Assembly (NCBI GenBank): GCA_020635535.1
Contig: JACJZP010000022.1
Location: 1 to 49,959 of the forward strand
From: Flavobacteriales bacterium
Lineage (GTDB): Bacteria > Bacteroidota > Bacteroidia > UBA10329
DNA: 49,959 bases
Reading direction: 5' to 3'
In this document: piece after piece, positions 8,787 to 16,793 of the stretch
Numbering within the stretch: the stretch's first letter is position 1
Layout of the letters: each line of letters begins with the position of its first letter
Notes under the pieces: model-generated
What the model saw: the letters and a program-made list of their open reading frames with translations, nothing else
The model's database searches: none
What the model was told of the DNA's origin: nothing
Translations under genes and position numbers: made by a program

Positions 8787-8819
8787 TTGAAGCCTGATAT
8801 TTTACTACAGATGTCTTTG
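8787..8819 (+). promoter_or_regulatory. candidate Bacteroidota-type promoter
   Basis: A TTG at 8787-8789 is followed 22 bp later by TGTCTTTG (8812-8819), one mismatch from the TAnnTTTG -7 consensus. It sits upstream of the STAS-like gene at 8873, and the predicted transcription start would fall on the adjoining palindrome at 8824-8838. Confidence 0.4.
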
Positions 8820-8823
8820 CAAA

Positions 8824-8838
8824 TACGTTTTTCACGTA
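8824..8838. promoter_or_regulatory. palindromic operator-like motif TACGTTTTTCACGTA
   Basis: A 15-bp near-palindrome matching the perfect palindrome at 9334-9348 in 13 of 15 positions. It lies 35 bp before the start of a STAS-like gene, just downstream of a -7-like element, where a bound repressor would block initiation. Confidence 0.45.
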
Positions 8839-8872
8839 CGCATTGGGTACATTAGAAATTCAATTGCGCACG

Positions 8873-9283
8873 ATGCAGAAACGCACTGTAAGGTCAGATT
8901 TTGGAGAGGTTAGTATTCGGCAGGAAGGCATAGTGCTTGCCAAGACAATTAATGGCGTTGAAATTGATATTGAAAAGGCCAAGACCTATCACCATCTTGT
9001 AGCATATCTTACCAATAGCGAACCTCATTGTACGGTTATTGATCTGTCTGGAGTGTCTGCCATTAGTCCAGCTGCCAGAAAGCATCTTCAAGAGACCAGT
9101 TCTGCGTGGGGAAGAACCATTGCCGTGGCATTGATCTCAACCACTTTCACTTCTCGAATGTTGGCTAATTTTTTCCTTTCAGTTAACAAACCAAGCTTTC
9201 CGGTAAAAGTATTCAAAGACTCTCTAGAGGCGCAGCACTGGGCCAAGGACGAGTACGAGAAGCATATCCGAAAGGCCGCTTAG
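8873..9283 (+). CDS. small STAS/SpoIIAA-like protein (paralogue 1 of 3)
   Basis: A 136-residue cytoplasmic protein without signal peptide. The alternation of strands and helices, a conserved VIDLSGVSAISPAARKHL core and a following VALIS strand resemble stand-alone STAS/SpoIIAA-like domains (tentatively DUF7793-type). Two paralogues at 9430 and 11636 share the pattern of an AR-x-x-x core, an AVALLS-type strand, N-x-FxSL and PxFPVKxF near the C-terminus. A TTG start at 8843 would add ten residues, but the ATG at 8873 aligns better with the paralogues. A switch or regulatory role is inferred from the fold only. Confidence 0.65.
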   Translation: MQKRTVRSDFGEVSIRQEGIVLAKTINGVEIDIEKAKTYHHLVAYLTNSEPHCTVIDLSGVSAISPAARKHLQETSSAWGRTIAVALISTTFTSRMLANFFLSVNKPSFPVKVFKDSLEAQHWAKDEYEKHIRKAA

Positions 9284-9333
9284 TAATATATTAAGCCCCG
9301 GTTAACCGACAAATCTTCCCAATTGTCGAAAAC

Positions 9334-9348
9334 TACGTGGTTCACGTA
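9334..9348. promoter_or_regulatory. perfect palindrome TACGTG-GTT-CACGTA
   Basis: Six-base arms separated by three bases, 82 bp before the second STAS-like gene. A close copy precedes the first paralogue (8824-8838), and a weaker ACGTAG..TTCAC version precedes the third (11591-11606). A second short palindrome, CTCTAC-C-GTAGAG, lies just downstream at 9363-9375. The arrangement suggests a dimeric regulator that controls the family. Confidence 0.5.
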
Positions 9349-9429
9349 AACATTTTTATCAGCTCTACCGTAGAGGCTAACGTTTGTAGAAAAGCATTTG
9401 AATTTTATCACCCACACAGTGAATGAAGG

Positions 9430-9864
9430 ATGAAAACGAGTGAGATAGATATTGCGTGGATAGAAAAATTTCCTGGTAACTTTTTCCATGTTGTTGTAAA
9501 GCCAGGTTCAGAGGTGACCCTTGAGTCGGCACAGCGCCTAATGAGAGCAACCAACCAAATGATGGATGATAGCACCCATTTCAGGGGTGGAGTTTACGAC
9601 CTTTCCAAAATCGCATACATTCATCCAGATGCTAGAGAATACTTGGCCGAAGGCAATGATGTTAAAGGTACCGTAGCTGCCGTGGCATTACTTTCAGATA
9701 CATTCTTAGGAAAGACCATCGGTAATCTGTTCATCTCGTTGGGAAGCCCAAGCAGATTCCCTGTCAAATACTTCGACTCCCCCGTTAGGGCTGAGTTCTG
9801 GGTCCGTCAGCAAATGGCCGCTGCCAAACAGCAAGAGTTGTCGAAAATGAAAGACGTAGCCTGA
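9430..9864 (+). CDS. small STAS/SpoIIAA-like protein (paralogue 2 of 3)
   Basis: A 144-residue cytoplasmic protein related to its neighbours at 8873 and 11636. Shared features are YDLSKIAYIHPDAREYL, the AAVALLSDTF strand, GNLFISLGSPSRFPVKYF, and a final tryptophan-bearing helix (AEFWV). It ends with a charged Lys/Gln-rich tail. The leader of 146 nt contains the perfect palindrome at 9334-9348. No catalytic motif is visible; the fold suggests protein-protein switching. It is convergent with the FAD dehydrogenase gene. Confidence 0.65.
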   Translation: MKTSEIDIAWIEKFPGNFFHVVVKPGSEVTLESAQRLMRATNQMMDDSTHFRGGVYDLSKIAYIHPDAREYLAEGNDVKGTVAAVALLSDTFLGKTIGNLFISLGSPSRFPVKYFDSPVRAEFWVRQQMAAAKQQELSKMKDVA

Positions 9865-9912
9865 AGACACTAAAACTTATTAAGGTTAGGTCTTCTACGT
9901 TCAAATCAGAAC

Positions 9913-11541
9913 TTACAGTTTCTTATCTACTATCGTTTTGGCCGCAATGCGCGCAGTCAAAACGCAGCCACCAAGGAACGTTCCTTCTAAGGCTCCCTTT
10001 CCGTGCGAACCTCCGCCCCCGAAGCCGGCAGCTTCGCCAATGGCGTACAAGCCAGGTATAGGTTCCGATCGGCCATTCACAGGTTTACTCATTACCCTAC
10101 CTCCAAGGTCGGTCTGTATTCCGCCAAGCGTCTTACGCGACAGAATAGATTCTCTGATTGCTACAAGAGGCATTGCTTTAGGGTCAACGATTTTCTGAAA
10201 CTTACAGGTACGAACCTTATCTCCACGGTACTGACGAGCGTGAGCAATTCTTCTTAGCTGCTCATCATCATGGAAACTTGGGCCACGGTCTATCATGGCA
10301 TCATAAGGAAGCACGCTATCCTTCACATGCTGCAGCTTCACATCATCCGTTCCCTGAAGAGCGTTCATCTTCTGCACCAGTTCCTCCAACGAGTTGGCCG
10401 TTACAAAATCGGGGCTGTTGATCATATCGTTAACCAGTTTGGTGTTTCCAAGCAGAATGTCCTTCAGGAACCCGACCAGGTTCTTATCGCGAATGGACTC
10501 ATTGCTTTCAGAACCACTTATGGCGAACTCCTTGATCATGATCTTCATGTTCAGGATCTGCCAACTGTACTTCTTCTCCTGCTTGCATATTTCCTCCACC
10601 GTCCAGCGGGTATCATAAGCTGTGATCAATGGATTTGGCCCGAAACGTTTACCTGTATAATCCAACCAAAGCGCTGATTTAGGCGGAACAAGACTTAGCC
10701 CATGGTCTTTCCATTTTGGACGTGGATGACGAACCCCTGCCGCATAGTGCCAATGCCAGTCCAGATTGGTAACGTTACCCTCAATACGCTCCACGGCATC
10801 ATGCATATCACCCAATGCGTAAGGATGAGAGCCATTGAGAATCACTTCTGGTGGCTCTCCCCATGGCTTGTACCACGTTTCCTTTACTCGCTGAATGTTG
10901 CCTCCCATTCCGCCTGTGGCTACCAGCACATTTTCGCCTTTGGCAACAAACGGTATATCCGCTGCTTCATCTTTCCCCGTTACACCTACAACTCTTCCTC
11001 CTTCAATGATCAACTCTTCGGCCTTATGGCGATAGACCATTTGAAGATGGGTTGATGCCTTTGAATGATTTCGCATGCTGCGGATAAGGTCATCGGTCAA
11101 CCCTTTGCCTGTTCCCCAAACCATATGAAAGCGCGGGTAAGAGTTACCTGGCTTGTAAAGTCCGCGCTCCACCCAATGCACTACAGGAAAGAACTTGGTT
11201 CCGTGCTCCTTGGTTAGCCAACGGTAAATATGATCCGTACACATATTTACATACTGCTCTGCCCACTGCCTTGGCAGCACATCGTTCTCTCCAAAGTCTG
11301 CAACCGAAAGCCAATCACTTAGGGCAAGATCAACGTTATCCTTCATGCCAGCTCTGCGCTGTAGTGGAGAATCCACGAAGAACATTCCTCCAAAACTCCA
11401 CTTGGCCAGTCCACCCAGCTCTTCTTCCACGTCTCGGTCTATGACCAACACTTTCTGCCCTTCATTCATCAATTCGATGGCAGCGGCAATACCTGCAATT
11501 CCGCCACCAACGATTACCGCATCGGCTTTATATTCTTTCAT
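9913..11541 (-). CDS. FAD-binding dehydrogenase (COG3573 type, fumarate-reductase/ketosteroid-dehydrogenase superfamily)
   Basis: A 542-residue flavoprotein. The N-terminal dinucleotide-binding motif is AVIVGGGIAGIAAAIEL (residues about 9-25), followed by an acidic residue ending strand 2 (VIDRD). GGLAKWSFGGMFFVDSP is typical of the COG3573 group, ATGGMGGN lies mid-protein, and the C-terminal FAD motif is GLYAIGEAAGFGGGG with GSHGKGALEG. There is no signal peptide, so it is likely cytoplasmic. The physiological substrate is unknown. It is transcribed away from the STAS-like gene at 11636, sharing a 94-bp divergent promoter region, and converges on the STAS-like gene at 9430, so it sits within that cluster. 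Confidence 0.85.
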   Translation of the reverse strand: MKEYKADAVIVGGGIAGIAAAIELMNEGQKVLVIDRDVEEELGGLAKWSFGGMFFVDSPLQRRAGMKDNVDLALSDWLSVADFGENDVLPRQWAEQYVNMCTDHIYRWLTKEHGTKFFPVVHWVERGLYKPGNSYPRFHMVWGTGKGLTDDLIRSMRNHSKASTHLQMVYRHKAEELIIEGGRVVGVTGKDEAADIPFVAKGENVLVATGGMGGNIQRVKETWYKPWGEPPEVILNGSHPYALGDMHDAVERIEGNVTNLDWHWHYAAGVRHPRPKWKDHGLSLVPPKSALWLDYTGKRFGPNPLITAYDTRWTVEEICKQEKKYSWQILNMKIMIKEFAISGSESNESIRDKNLVGFLKDILLGNTKLVNDMINSPDFVTANSLEELVQKMNALQGTDDVKLQHVKDSVLPYDAMIDRGPSFHDDEQLRRIAHARQYRGDKVRTCKFQKIVDPKAMPLVAIRESILSRKTLGGIQTDLGGRVMSKPVNGRSEPIPGLYAIGEAAGFGGGGSHGKGALEGTFLGGCVLTARIAAKTIVDKKL

Positions 11542-11576
11542 AGCTCTCTGTTAATTCCGCTAAAGTTATCACAAAC

Positions 11577-11606
11577 CATTTTTGTCAGAAACACGTAGAT
11601 TCACTG
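11577..11606. promoter_or_regulatory. divergent control region with -7-like element and partial operator
   Basis: CATTTTTG (11577-11584) is one mismatch from TAnnTTTG. It is followed by ACACGTAGATTCACTG (11591-11606), a weaker relative of the TACGTGnnnCACGTA palindrome found before the two other STAS-like genes. It lies 30 bp before the GTG at 11636 and within the divergent gap to the FAD dehydrogenase gene. Confidence 0.35.
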
Positions 11607-11635
11607 TTCAAGTTTTCCAATAACCATTATCAATT

Positions 11636-12022
11636 GTGACCACCACCTACACGCACAAATCAGGAATCATCAGCTTGGATGGGAACGGCATTGTCTATTA
11701 CAGGGCCACCGCAGATGAGATGAACGATATTTCAGACCTTAAGGCCATTTTGGACCTAATGGAAACTGCTACTAAGGGCAATCCGCTGCTTATAATGATG
11801 TTACTCAACGAGCATCAGTTTCTCATGACAAAGGAGGCTCGCAACTTTTTCAATGAATACGAAAAGGCAAAGGAGCTCATTAGAGCTGAGGCCGTTGTTA
11901 CAAATTCATTAAGTAACGGAATCCTTTATAGTCTACTTGACCGTTTGCATCAGCCCGTATTTCCATTCAAATCGTTTACAAATGAGGACGAGGCTGTGAA
12001 ATGGCTACTCTCACAAAGATGA
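11636..12022 (+). CDS. small STAS/SpoIIAA-like protein (paralogue 3 of 3)
   Basis: A 128-residue cytoplasmic protein starting at GTG. It matches the paralogues at 8873 and 9430 in its KEARNFFNEYEKA core, the AEAVVTNSLSN strand-helix, and the C-terminal PVFPFKSFTNEDEAVKWL. It is the most divergent of the three. No ATG lies in the conserved N-terminal region, which supports GTG. It is divergent from the FAD dehydrogenase gene. Function is unknown; a regulatory switch role is inferred from the fold. Confidence 0.65.
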   Translation: MTTTYTHKSGIISLDGNGIVYYRATADEMNDISDLKAILDLMETATKGNPLLIMMLLNEHQFLMTKEARNFFNEYEKAKELIRAEAVVTNSLSNGILYSLLDRLHQPVFPFKSFTNEDEAVKWLLSQR

Positions 12023-12117
12023 AATTACAAGGTGTTAACAACTCTTGATTACTTCAACCGATATCAACAGTTGAGGTACAGCTATTCTAATAGCTTCGTG
12101 CTGCCTTAATCATCCGC

Positions 12118-13197
12118 ATGAACAAATTATTACCTCTCATCGCTCTCTTTGTGATCAATTCAAACCTTTCGGCTCAATCTCTTTCAGGTGTTGAAAGTGT
12201 GGAATACGACCCCATTAACAACCGCTATTTGGCATCTTCAGACGGTTCCTCCATTGTGGCCATAGCGCCCAACGGAGGTCTTAGCTACTTTGGTTCGGGT
12301 ACCGCAGCAGATTACGGCATGGAAGTAATGAACGGAACCCTTTTCGCTATTACAGGAACCTCAATCAAAGGCTACGATCTGAACTCTGAAACCGAGGTTA
12401 TGAGCATGACCATTTCTGGCGCGCAATTCCTCAATGGAATGGGCAGCAACGGCACAGATAAACTTTGGGTGAGTGACTTCAATGGTTATAGCATTTACGA
12501 GATCGATGTGACCAACCTGAGCTCTCCTTCCTACAATATGGTTGCCGACCAAACAGATATTGGAACCACCAACAAACCGAACGGAATCGTTTATGACGGG
12601 GACAACAATCGCATTCTGATTGTCGGATGGGGTTCTAATGCGCCTATCAAAGCCATGGATCTTACTTCTTACAACGTAACAGATGTAGTAAGTAACACAG
12701 GTGTGGGCAATATAGATGGGATTGACAAGGATGGTGATGGCAACTGGTTCATCTCATCTTGGAGCCCGGCAAGAATTACCAAGTACAACAATGACTTTAG
12801 TATATCTGAGGTAATAACCGTTCCTGGAATCAGCAGCCCTGCCGATATCTGCTACGCACCTGAAACAGACACATTGGCCATACCCGGAGGAAATCAGGTT
12901 CTGTTTGTCGGGTTTGAAACCAGCGCGGTAGGTATTGAAGAAGAAACCTTTGATGCCTATACCATCCATTACAATGCTGGGTTTCCTGTAGTACAGTTTG
13001 ACCTGTCTAACAATCAGGAAGTTTCGATGGATGTGATAGACATGAGTGGGCGTGTGGTTTATACCGTGCTTGAGGGAATGCAGCCAAAAGGTGCGCAAAC
13101 AGTCGTTCTGAGTTCAATTGGACTTTATTCTGGCAATTATATTTGCAGGATGCAGTCTAAGGAGCTGTCGTTTACTGAACGAATCATCATTCCATGA
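12118..13197 (+). CDS. secreted beta-propeller protein with type A T9SS sorting domain
   Basis: A 359-residue secreted protein with a signal peptide (cut near NLSAQS), a middle of about 240 residues with SMP-30/NHL-like propeller repeats (PNGIVYDGDNN and DGIDKDGDGN blades), and a C-terminal sorting domain (MDVIDMSGRVVYT, then GLYSGNYICRM and a final strand). The sorting domain marks it for type IX export and surface attachment or release. Its stop overlaps the ATG of the following C1 peptidase (ATGA), so the two are translationally coupled. Ligand or substrate is unknown. Confidence 0.8.
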   Translation: MNKLLPLIALFVINSNLSAQSLSGVESVEYDPINNRYLASSDGSSIVAIAPNGGLSYFGSGTAADYGMEVMNGTLFAITGTSIKGYDLNSETEVMSMTISGAQFLNGMGSNGTDKLWVSDFNGYSIYEIDVTNLSSPSYNMVADQTDIGTTNKPNGIVYDGDNNRILIVGWGSNAPIKAMDLTSYNVTDVVSNTGVGNIDGIDKDGDGNWFISSWSPARITKYNNDFSISEVITVPGISSPADICYAPETDTLAIPGGNQVLFVGFETSAVGIEEETFDAYTIHYNAGFPVVQFDLSNNQEVSMDVIDMSGRVVYTVLEGMQPKGAQTVVLSSIGLYSGNYICRMQSKELSFTERIIIP

Positions 13198-14396
13198 ACA
13201 AATTGAATACAATTGTGGCTTTCCTGATCTTCGGGATGACCACTCACATCCTTGCGCAGGACACTCTCACCAATAAGAAAGGCAGCAAGTATGTCTTTGA
13301 TCTGATCAAACGTTACGATGCCACTCCTATCGAAAACCAGAACAATACTGGGACCTGTTGGAGCTTTTCAACCCTCTCCTACTTTGAATCGGAACTGATG
13401 CGAATGGGAAAAGGCGACCAACGACTTTCAGAGATGTATATCGTTCGGAAAGCTTACGAAGGCAAGGCTGAGAATTACGTACGCATGCACGGTTATCACA
13501 ATTTTGGTCCAGGCGGTGCCTTCCATGATATTCCTTGGGTTATAAGACACTATGGAATTGTTCCTCTTGATGCCTATAAAGGATTGGCCTATGGCTCGGA
13601 AGAGCACAACCACGAAGAGTTGGATGGTATTCTAACTGCTACGGTGAAGGTCATCAAGGAGAATCCGCAGAAGAAATTGACACCATCTTGGAAGAAGGCC
13701 GTGAGTGGTGTACTTGATGCCTATCTGGGCGAAGATCCGAAGGAATTTACATACAATGGCAAGAAATACACACCTCGATCATACGCTGATGAGTTGGGTC
13801 TGAATATGGATGATTATGTGGCCATTACTTCCTACACGCACCATCCGTTCTATTCGAAATTCGTGTTGGAAATTCCAGATAACTGGGCATTTGGCATGTG
13901 CTACAATGTTCCGTTGGATGAATTGATGGAGGTTATGGAGTATGCCGTGATGAACGGTTACACCTTTGCGTGGGGAGCTGATGTTTCTGAAGATGGTTTT
14001 GCGTTCCGCGAAGGGCTTGCCATTCTTCCCAAAGATGAGTCTACCATTAAGAAAAAGGGTAAGGACAGCAAGTATTACAATGATGGCGGTGCAGAAAAGT
14101 CAAGTAACGCATTTGAAGAACCGGTTGAACAGCGATGGGTAACGCAGGAAGAGCGTCAAGAGGCATTCGACAATTTTGAAACCACCGATGACCACGGTAT
14201 GCACGTAACAGGACTGGTCAAAGATCAGAATGACAATAAGTACTTCATTGTCAAGAATTCGTGGGGTTTGAAATACAACGACTGCGATGGTTATTTCTAC
14301 GCATCCGAAGCCTACGCGCGGTACAAGACCATGAATATTTTCTTGCACAAGGATGCCGTTCCGAAAGACATCAAAAAGAAGCTTGGCATCAAATAG
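13194..14396 (+). CDS. exported C1-family (bleomycin-hydrolase-like) cysteine peptidase
   Basis: A 400-residue papain-fold peptidase of the C1B/aminopeptidase C type. The catalytic residues are visible: C55 in NTGTCWSFS, H337 in DHGMHVTG and N355 in VKNSWG. A signal peptide (cut near ILAQD) implies periplasmic location, unlike classical cytoplasmic PepC. The fold is complete. The start overlaps the stop of the T9SS propeller gene, and the yidD start follows the stop codon directly, so these genes share a transcript. Whether it processes its coupled neighbour is not shown. Confidence 0.88.
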   Translation: MNKLNTIVAFLIFGMTTHILAQDTLTNKKGSKYVFDLIKRYDATPIENQNNTGTCWSFSTLSYFESELMRMGKGDQRLSEMYIVRKAYEGKAENYVRMHGYHNFGPGGAFHDIPWVIRHYGIVPLDAYKGLAYGSEEHNHEELDGILTATVKVIKENPQKKLTPSWKKAVSGVLDAYLGEDPKEFTYNGKKYTPRSYADELGLNMDDYVAITSYTHHPFYSKFVLEIPDNWAFGMCYNVPLDELMEVMEYAVMNGYTFAWGADVSEDGFAFREGLAILPKDESTIKKKGKDSKYYNDGGAEKSSNAFEEPVEQRWVTQEERQEAFDNFETTDDHGMHVTGLVKDQNDNKYFIVKNSWGLKYNDCDGYFYASEAYARYKTMNIFLHKDAVPKDIKKKLGIK

Positions 14397-14636
14397 ATGT
14401 TACGGAAACTCTTCTCGTTTCTGCTGATTCTGCCGATCAAATTCTATCGCGGAGCCATTTCGCCTTGGTTGCCGCCAACCTGTAGGTACACACCCACGTG
14501 TTCAAGCTATGCCATTGAAGCTATTCAGGTTTGGGGACCTATTAAAGGACTTTGGCTGGCCGTAAAACGCATTTCATCCTGCCACCCTTGGGGCGGACAC
14601 GGTTACGACCCCGTTCCAAAACGCGAAGGGAAGTAA
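14397..14636 (+). CDS. yidD: membrane protein insertion efficiency factor YidD
   Basis: A 79-residue protein with the full YidD signature: FYRGAISPWLPPTCRYTPTC, the SSYAIEAI helix and SCHPWGGHGYDPVP. YidD is a small, membrane-associated protein that helps YidC insert inner-membrane proteins. It starts directly after the stop codon of the C1 peptidase gene and its stop overlaps the ATG of a 36-residue membrane peptide. It is not near rpmH, rnpA or yidC here, which is common outside gammaproteobacteria. Confidence 0.95.
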   Translation: MLRKLFSFLLILPIKFYRGAISPWLPPTCRYTPTCSSYAIEAIQVWGPIKGLWLAVKRISSCHPWGGHGYDPVPKREGK

Positions 14637-14746
14637 TGAAGCAATGGCTGAAGAGAATCGGAATTGCAGGTTTCCTGTTCTTTCTGGTAAAAGGCCTGAT
14701 CTGGTTGGCCGTGTTTTACGGGCTGGTAGATTACTTCAAGAATTAG
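14636..14746 (+). CDS. 36-residue single-span membrane peptide
   Basis: The ATG overlaps the last base of the yidD stop codon (TAATG). The product is basic at the N-terminus (MKQWLKRIG), has one hydrophobic segment of about 22 residues, and ends in a short polar tail (DYFKN). Tight coupling to yidD and the clean basic-then-hydrophobic pattern argue for a real gene, possibly assisting membrane protein insertion. The last 11 nt overlap the convergent BASS transporter gene. Confidence 0.6.
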   Translation: MKQWLKRIGIAGFLFFLVKGLIWLAVFYGLVDYFKN

Positions 14747-15629
14747 AACGGCTCCAAACCGCAGAAATGCTTAGACCCGAAATGATATGCCAAATTCCCC
14801 ACATGGCGCAAAGCAGGGCCATCTCTCCTATTTCTGGAAAGAACTTAAAGCAAATGACCAGTCCTAAGGCTGAATTCTGAATTCCGGTTTCGATGGCAAG
14901 CGAACGTGAAGCAGGTTCGCCCAATCTGCCAACCTTCCCCACCAGATAACCTGAAACCAGCGCTATCAGATTATGAACTATAACCAGTGCCAAGGCCAGT
15001 TCGGCATAGGTAATGAAGTTGTCCTTGTTTTTGAGGAACGCAACCACAATAAAGGCCATGAAAATGAGCATGGATGCCCAGCGGACGGGTTTCAGCATCT
15101 TGGCGGTGAGCACGGGCTTCTTTGCACCAACATACATGCCAACGAAAACGGGCAGAATAAGGAAGAGAAACACGGTTTTAAAGAGTTCAACCGCATCCAA
15201 ACTCACCGATTTCAACAGGTCGCCAGTTTCGGGGTACAGACCACTCCACAGTTCAAAATTGAATGGTGTAAAGAACAGACACAGTAAAGTTGAAATGGCC
15301 GTGAGGGTAACCGAAAGCCCAAGATCGGCCTTGGCCATGGAACTCATGAAATTGGAAACCGTTCCACCTGGACAGGCCGCTACCAGAAACATTCCCAATG
15401 CCAAACCAGGTATCGGATGCCAGAGATAAGCGAGTACGAATGTGAGTGCCGGCAACAGAATAAACTGCGAGAACAGACCGAGCAAGGTGGGTTTCGGTTT
15501 TCTGAACGCCCTTGAAATATCAGACCATTTCAGATCCAACGAAACCCCGAACATGATGAACGCCAACAGAAAGTTGAGCGCCATTTGGCTGTTGGGATCA
15601 AAGTTGATGGCAATCCTCTCCTCCATCAA
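14736..15629 (-). CDS. bile acid:sodium symporter (BASS/SBF) family transporter
   Basis: A 297-residue inner-membrane transporter with about nine or ten hydrophobic segments. Family features are LLAFIMFGVSLDLKW near residue 20, the AACPGGTVSNFMSS crossover motif near residue 85, and ETGIQNSALGLVI near residue 245, which forms the second crossover region of sodium-coupled BASS proteins. Likely substrates are organic anions, with no way to choose between them here. It overlaps the small peptide gene at its 3' end and is not visibly linked to a pathway. Confidence 0.9.
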   Translation of the reverse strand: MMEERIAINFDPNSQMALNFLLAFIMFGVSLDLKWSDISRAFRKPKPTLLGLFSQFILLPALTFVLAYLWHPIPGLALGMFLVAACPGGTVSNFMSSMAKADLGLSVTLTAISTLLCLFFTPFNFELWSGLYPETGDLLKSVSLDAVELFKTVFLFLILPVFVGMYVGAKKPVLTAKMLKPVRWASMLIFMAFIVVAFLKNKDNFITYAELALALVIVHNLIALVSGYLVGKVGRLGEPASRSLAIETGIQNSALGLVICFKFFPEIGEMALLCAMWGIWHIISGLSISAVWSRSNS

Positions 15630-15659
15630 CTAAAAGATTTACTGCTAAATCGCATCAAA

Positions 15660-16667
15660 CTAGGCGCTCCAAGCAACCAGAATATCACGCGGGCCTTGGT
15701 AAGGTAACCGTCCGTGCGATGTGCTGAAGTTGTCGATCATCATCACATCTCCCAATCGCCAAGGAACAGCTTCCAAGTTGTTCCAGATCAGTTGTTCCAC
15801 ATGCTCTACATACGATTTTGGGATCTCTGAATCATCGTCAGCAAATACCATATGCATGGCCTCATCGGTCGGTTTCTTGAACATGCGCTTGAAAAGCGTA
15901 ATGGCATTCAGTGCCACCAGATACTTCAACGAAAAGAAATCTCCACGTCTCTTATGAATGTGCTTGTATTCAATGGCCGCAGCTTCACGATGGAATACCT
16001 GCAGGTGATTGAACCACACCATTTCTCCGGTATCTGGATGCTTCTGCATTGCAGGCCGTGTGTTGACCAACTTAAGCCTATCATCTTCCAACCAGGTTGG
16101 CGTGAGGTCGTTCTTTTTGCACTCCTCCTCCACTACACCGTGATCCGTGGTCTTGAAAAGTTCATCCCAACGCTTCAGCTGATATATATCGCTACTCGAT
16201 TTTGACTTTGGGCCAGAATAGTTTCTGATGAGTTTAACACCACGCTTTTCAAATTCCTCGCGAATCTTCGGGTCCATCTGCTCATACACCTTGCGGAAAT
16301 CGCATACAGGTGTTTCCCCACCATCCTTCGGTTCTACATAACAGAAAAAGAAAAGAAAACGCGGTGCGGTAGGCAAAAAACTCATCTCGCAGTGCTGCAT
16401 AATAGGATAATGACCTGGCAGCTCGCTGGCCGAATGCACAAACTTTGTTCTACTATTGCGGGGCGAAGTACCAGCATAATTGTTCTGAAGTCCAGGCTCC
16501 ATGGCCAAGGCTACATCTTCAAAATCTTCTGGTGTACGGAGTTCATAGCCTCTGAACATAATTGCTCCATTCTTGAGCAACTCATTCTTAAGCTCCGTCT
16601 TTTCTACAGATACGCGATCAAGCAAAGCCTGCTTGGAACTATCGCCTTTTGGAAGTACTGTGAACAA
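15660..16667 (-). CDS. TauD/TfdA-family 2-oxoglutarate, Fe(II)-dependent dioxygenase
   Basis: A 335-residue cytoplasmic dioxygenase of the TauD/TfdA clan. The iron ligands are H92 and E94 in MQHCEMSF and H318 in STSHGR; R327 in GPRDILVAW should bind 2-oxoglutarate. The use of Glu in place of Asp in the HxD/E motif occurs in clavaminate-synthase-like members of the clan. Length is normal. It lies 30 nt downstream of the BASS transporter start region on the same strand, which might place uptake and oxidation of one compound together. Substrate unknown. Confidence 0.85.
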   Translation of the reverse strand: MFTVLPKGDSSKQALLDRVSVEKTELKNELLKNGAIMFRGYELRTPEDFEDVALAMEPGLQNNYAGTSPRNSRTKFVHSASELPGHYPIMQHCEMSFLPTAPRFLFFFCYVEPKDGGETPVCDFRKVYEQMDPKIREEFEKRGVKLIRNYSGPKSKSSSDIYQLKRWDELFKTTDHGVVEEECKKNDLTPTWLEDDRLKLVNTRPAMQKHPDTGEMVWFNHLQVFHREAAAIEYKHIHKRRGDFFSLKYLVALNAITLFKRMFKKPTDEAMHMVFADDDSEIPKSYVEHVEQLIWNNLEAVPWRLGDVMMIDNFSTSHGRLPYQGPRDILVAWSA

Positions 16668-16793
16668 TTGAAAATTGATTTAGGGTTAGCAGTCGAAATT
16701 GCAAAATGCCAACGTTTTTAACAAGAATTGACATCATGATGGTTATTGGCACGATAATTCCTGCCACCAAAACCCGTTCTTTGTGCCGAACCA

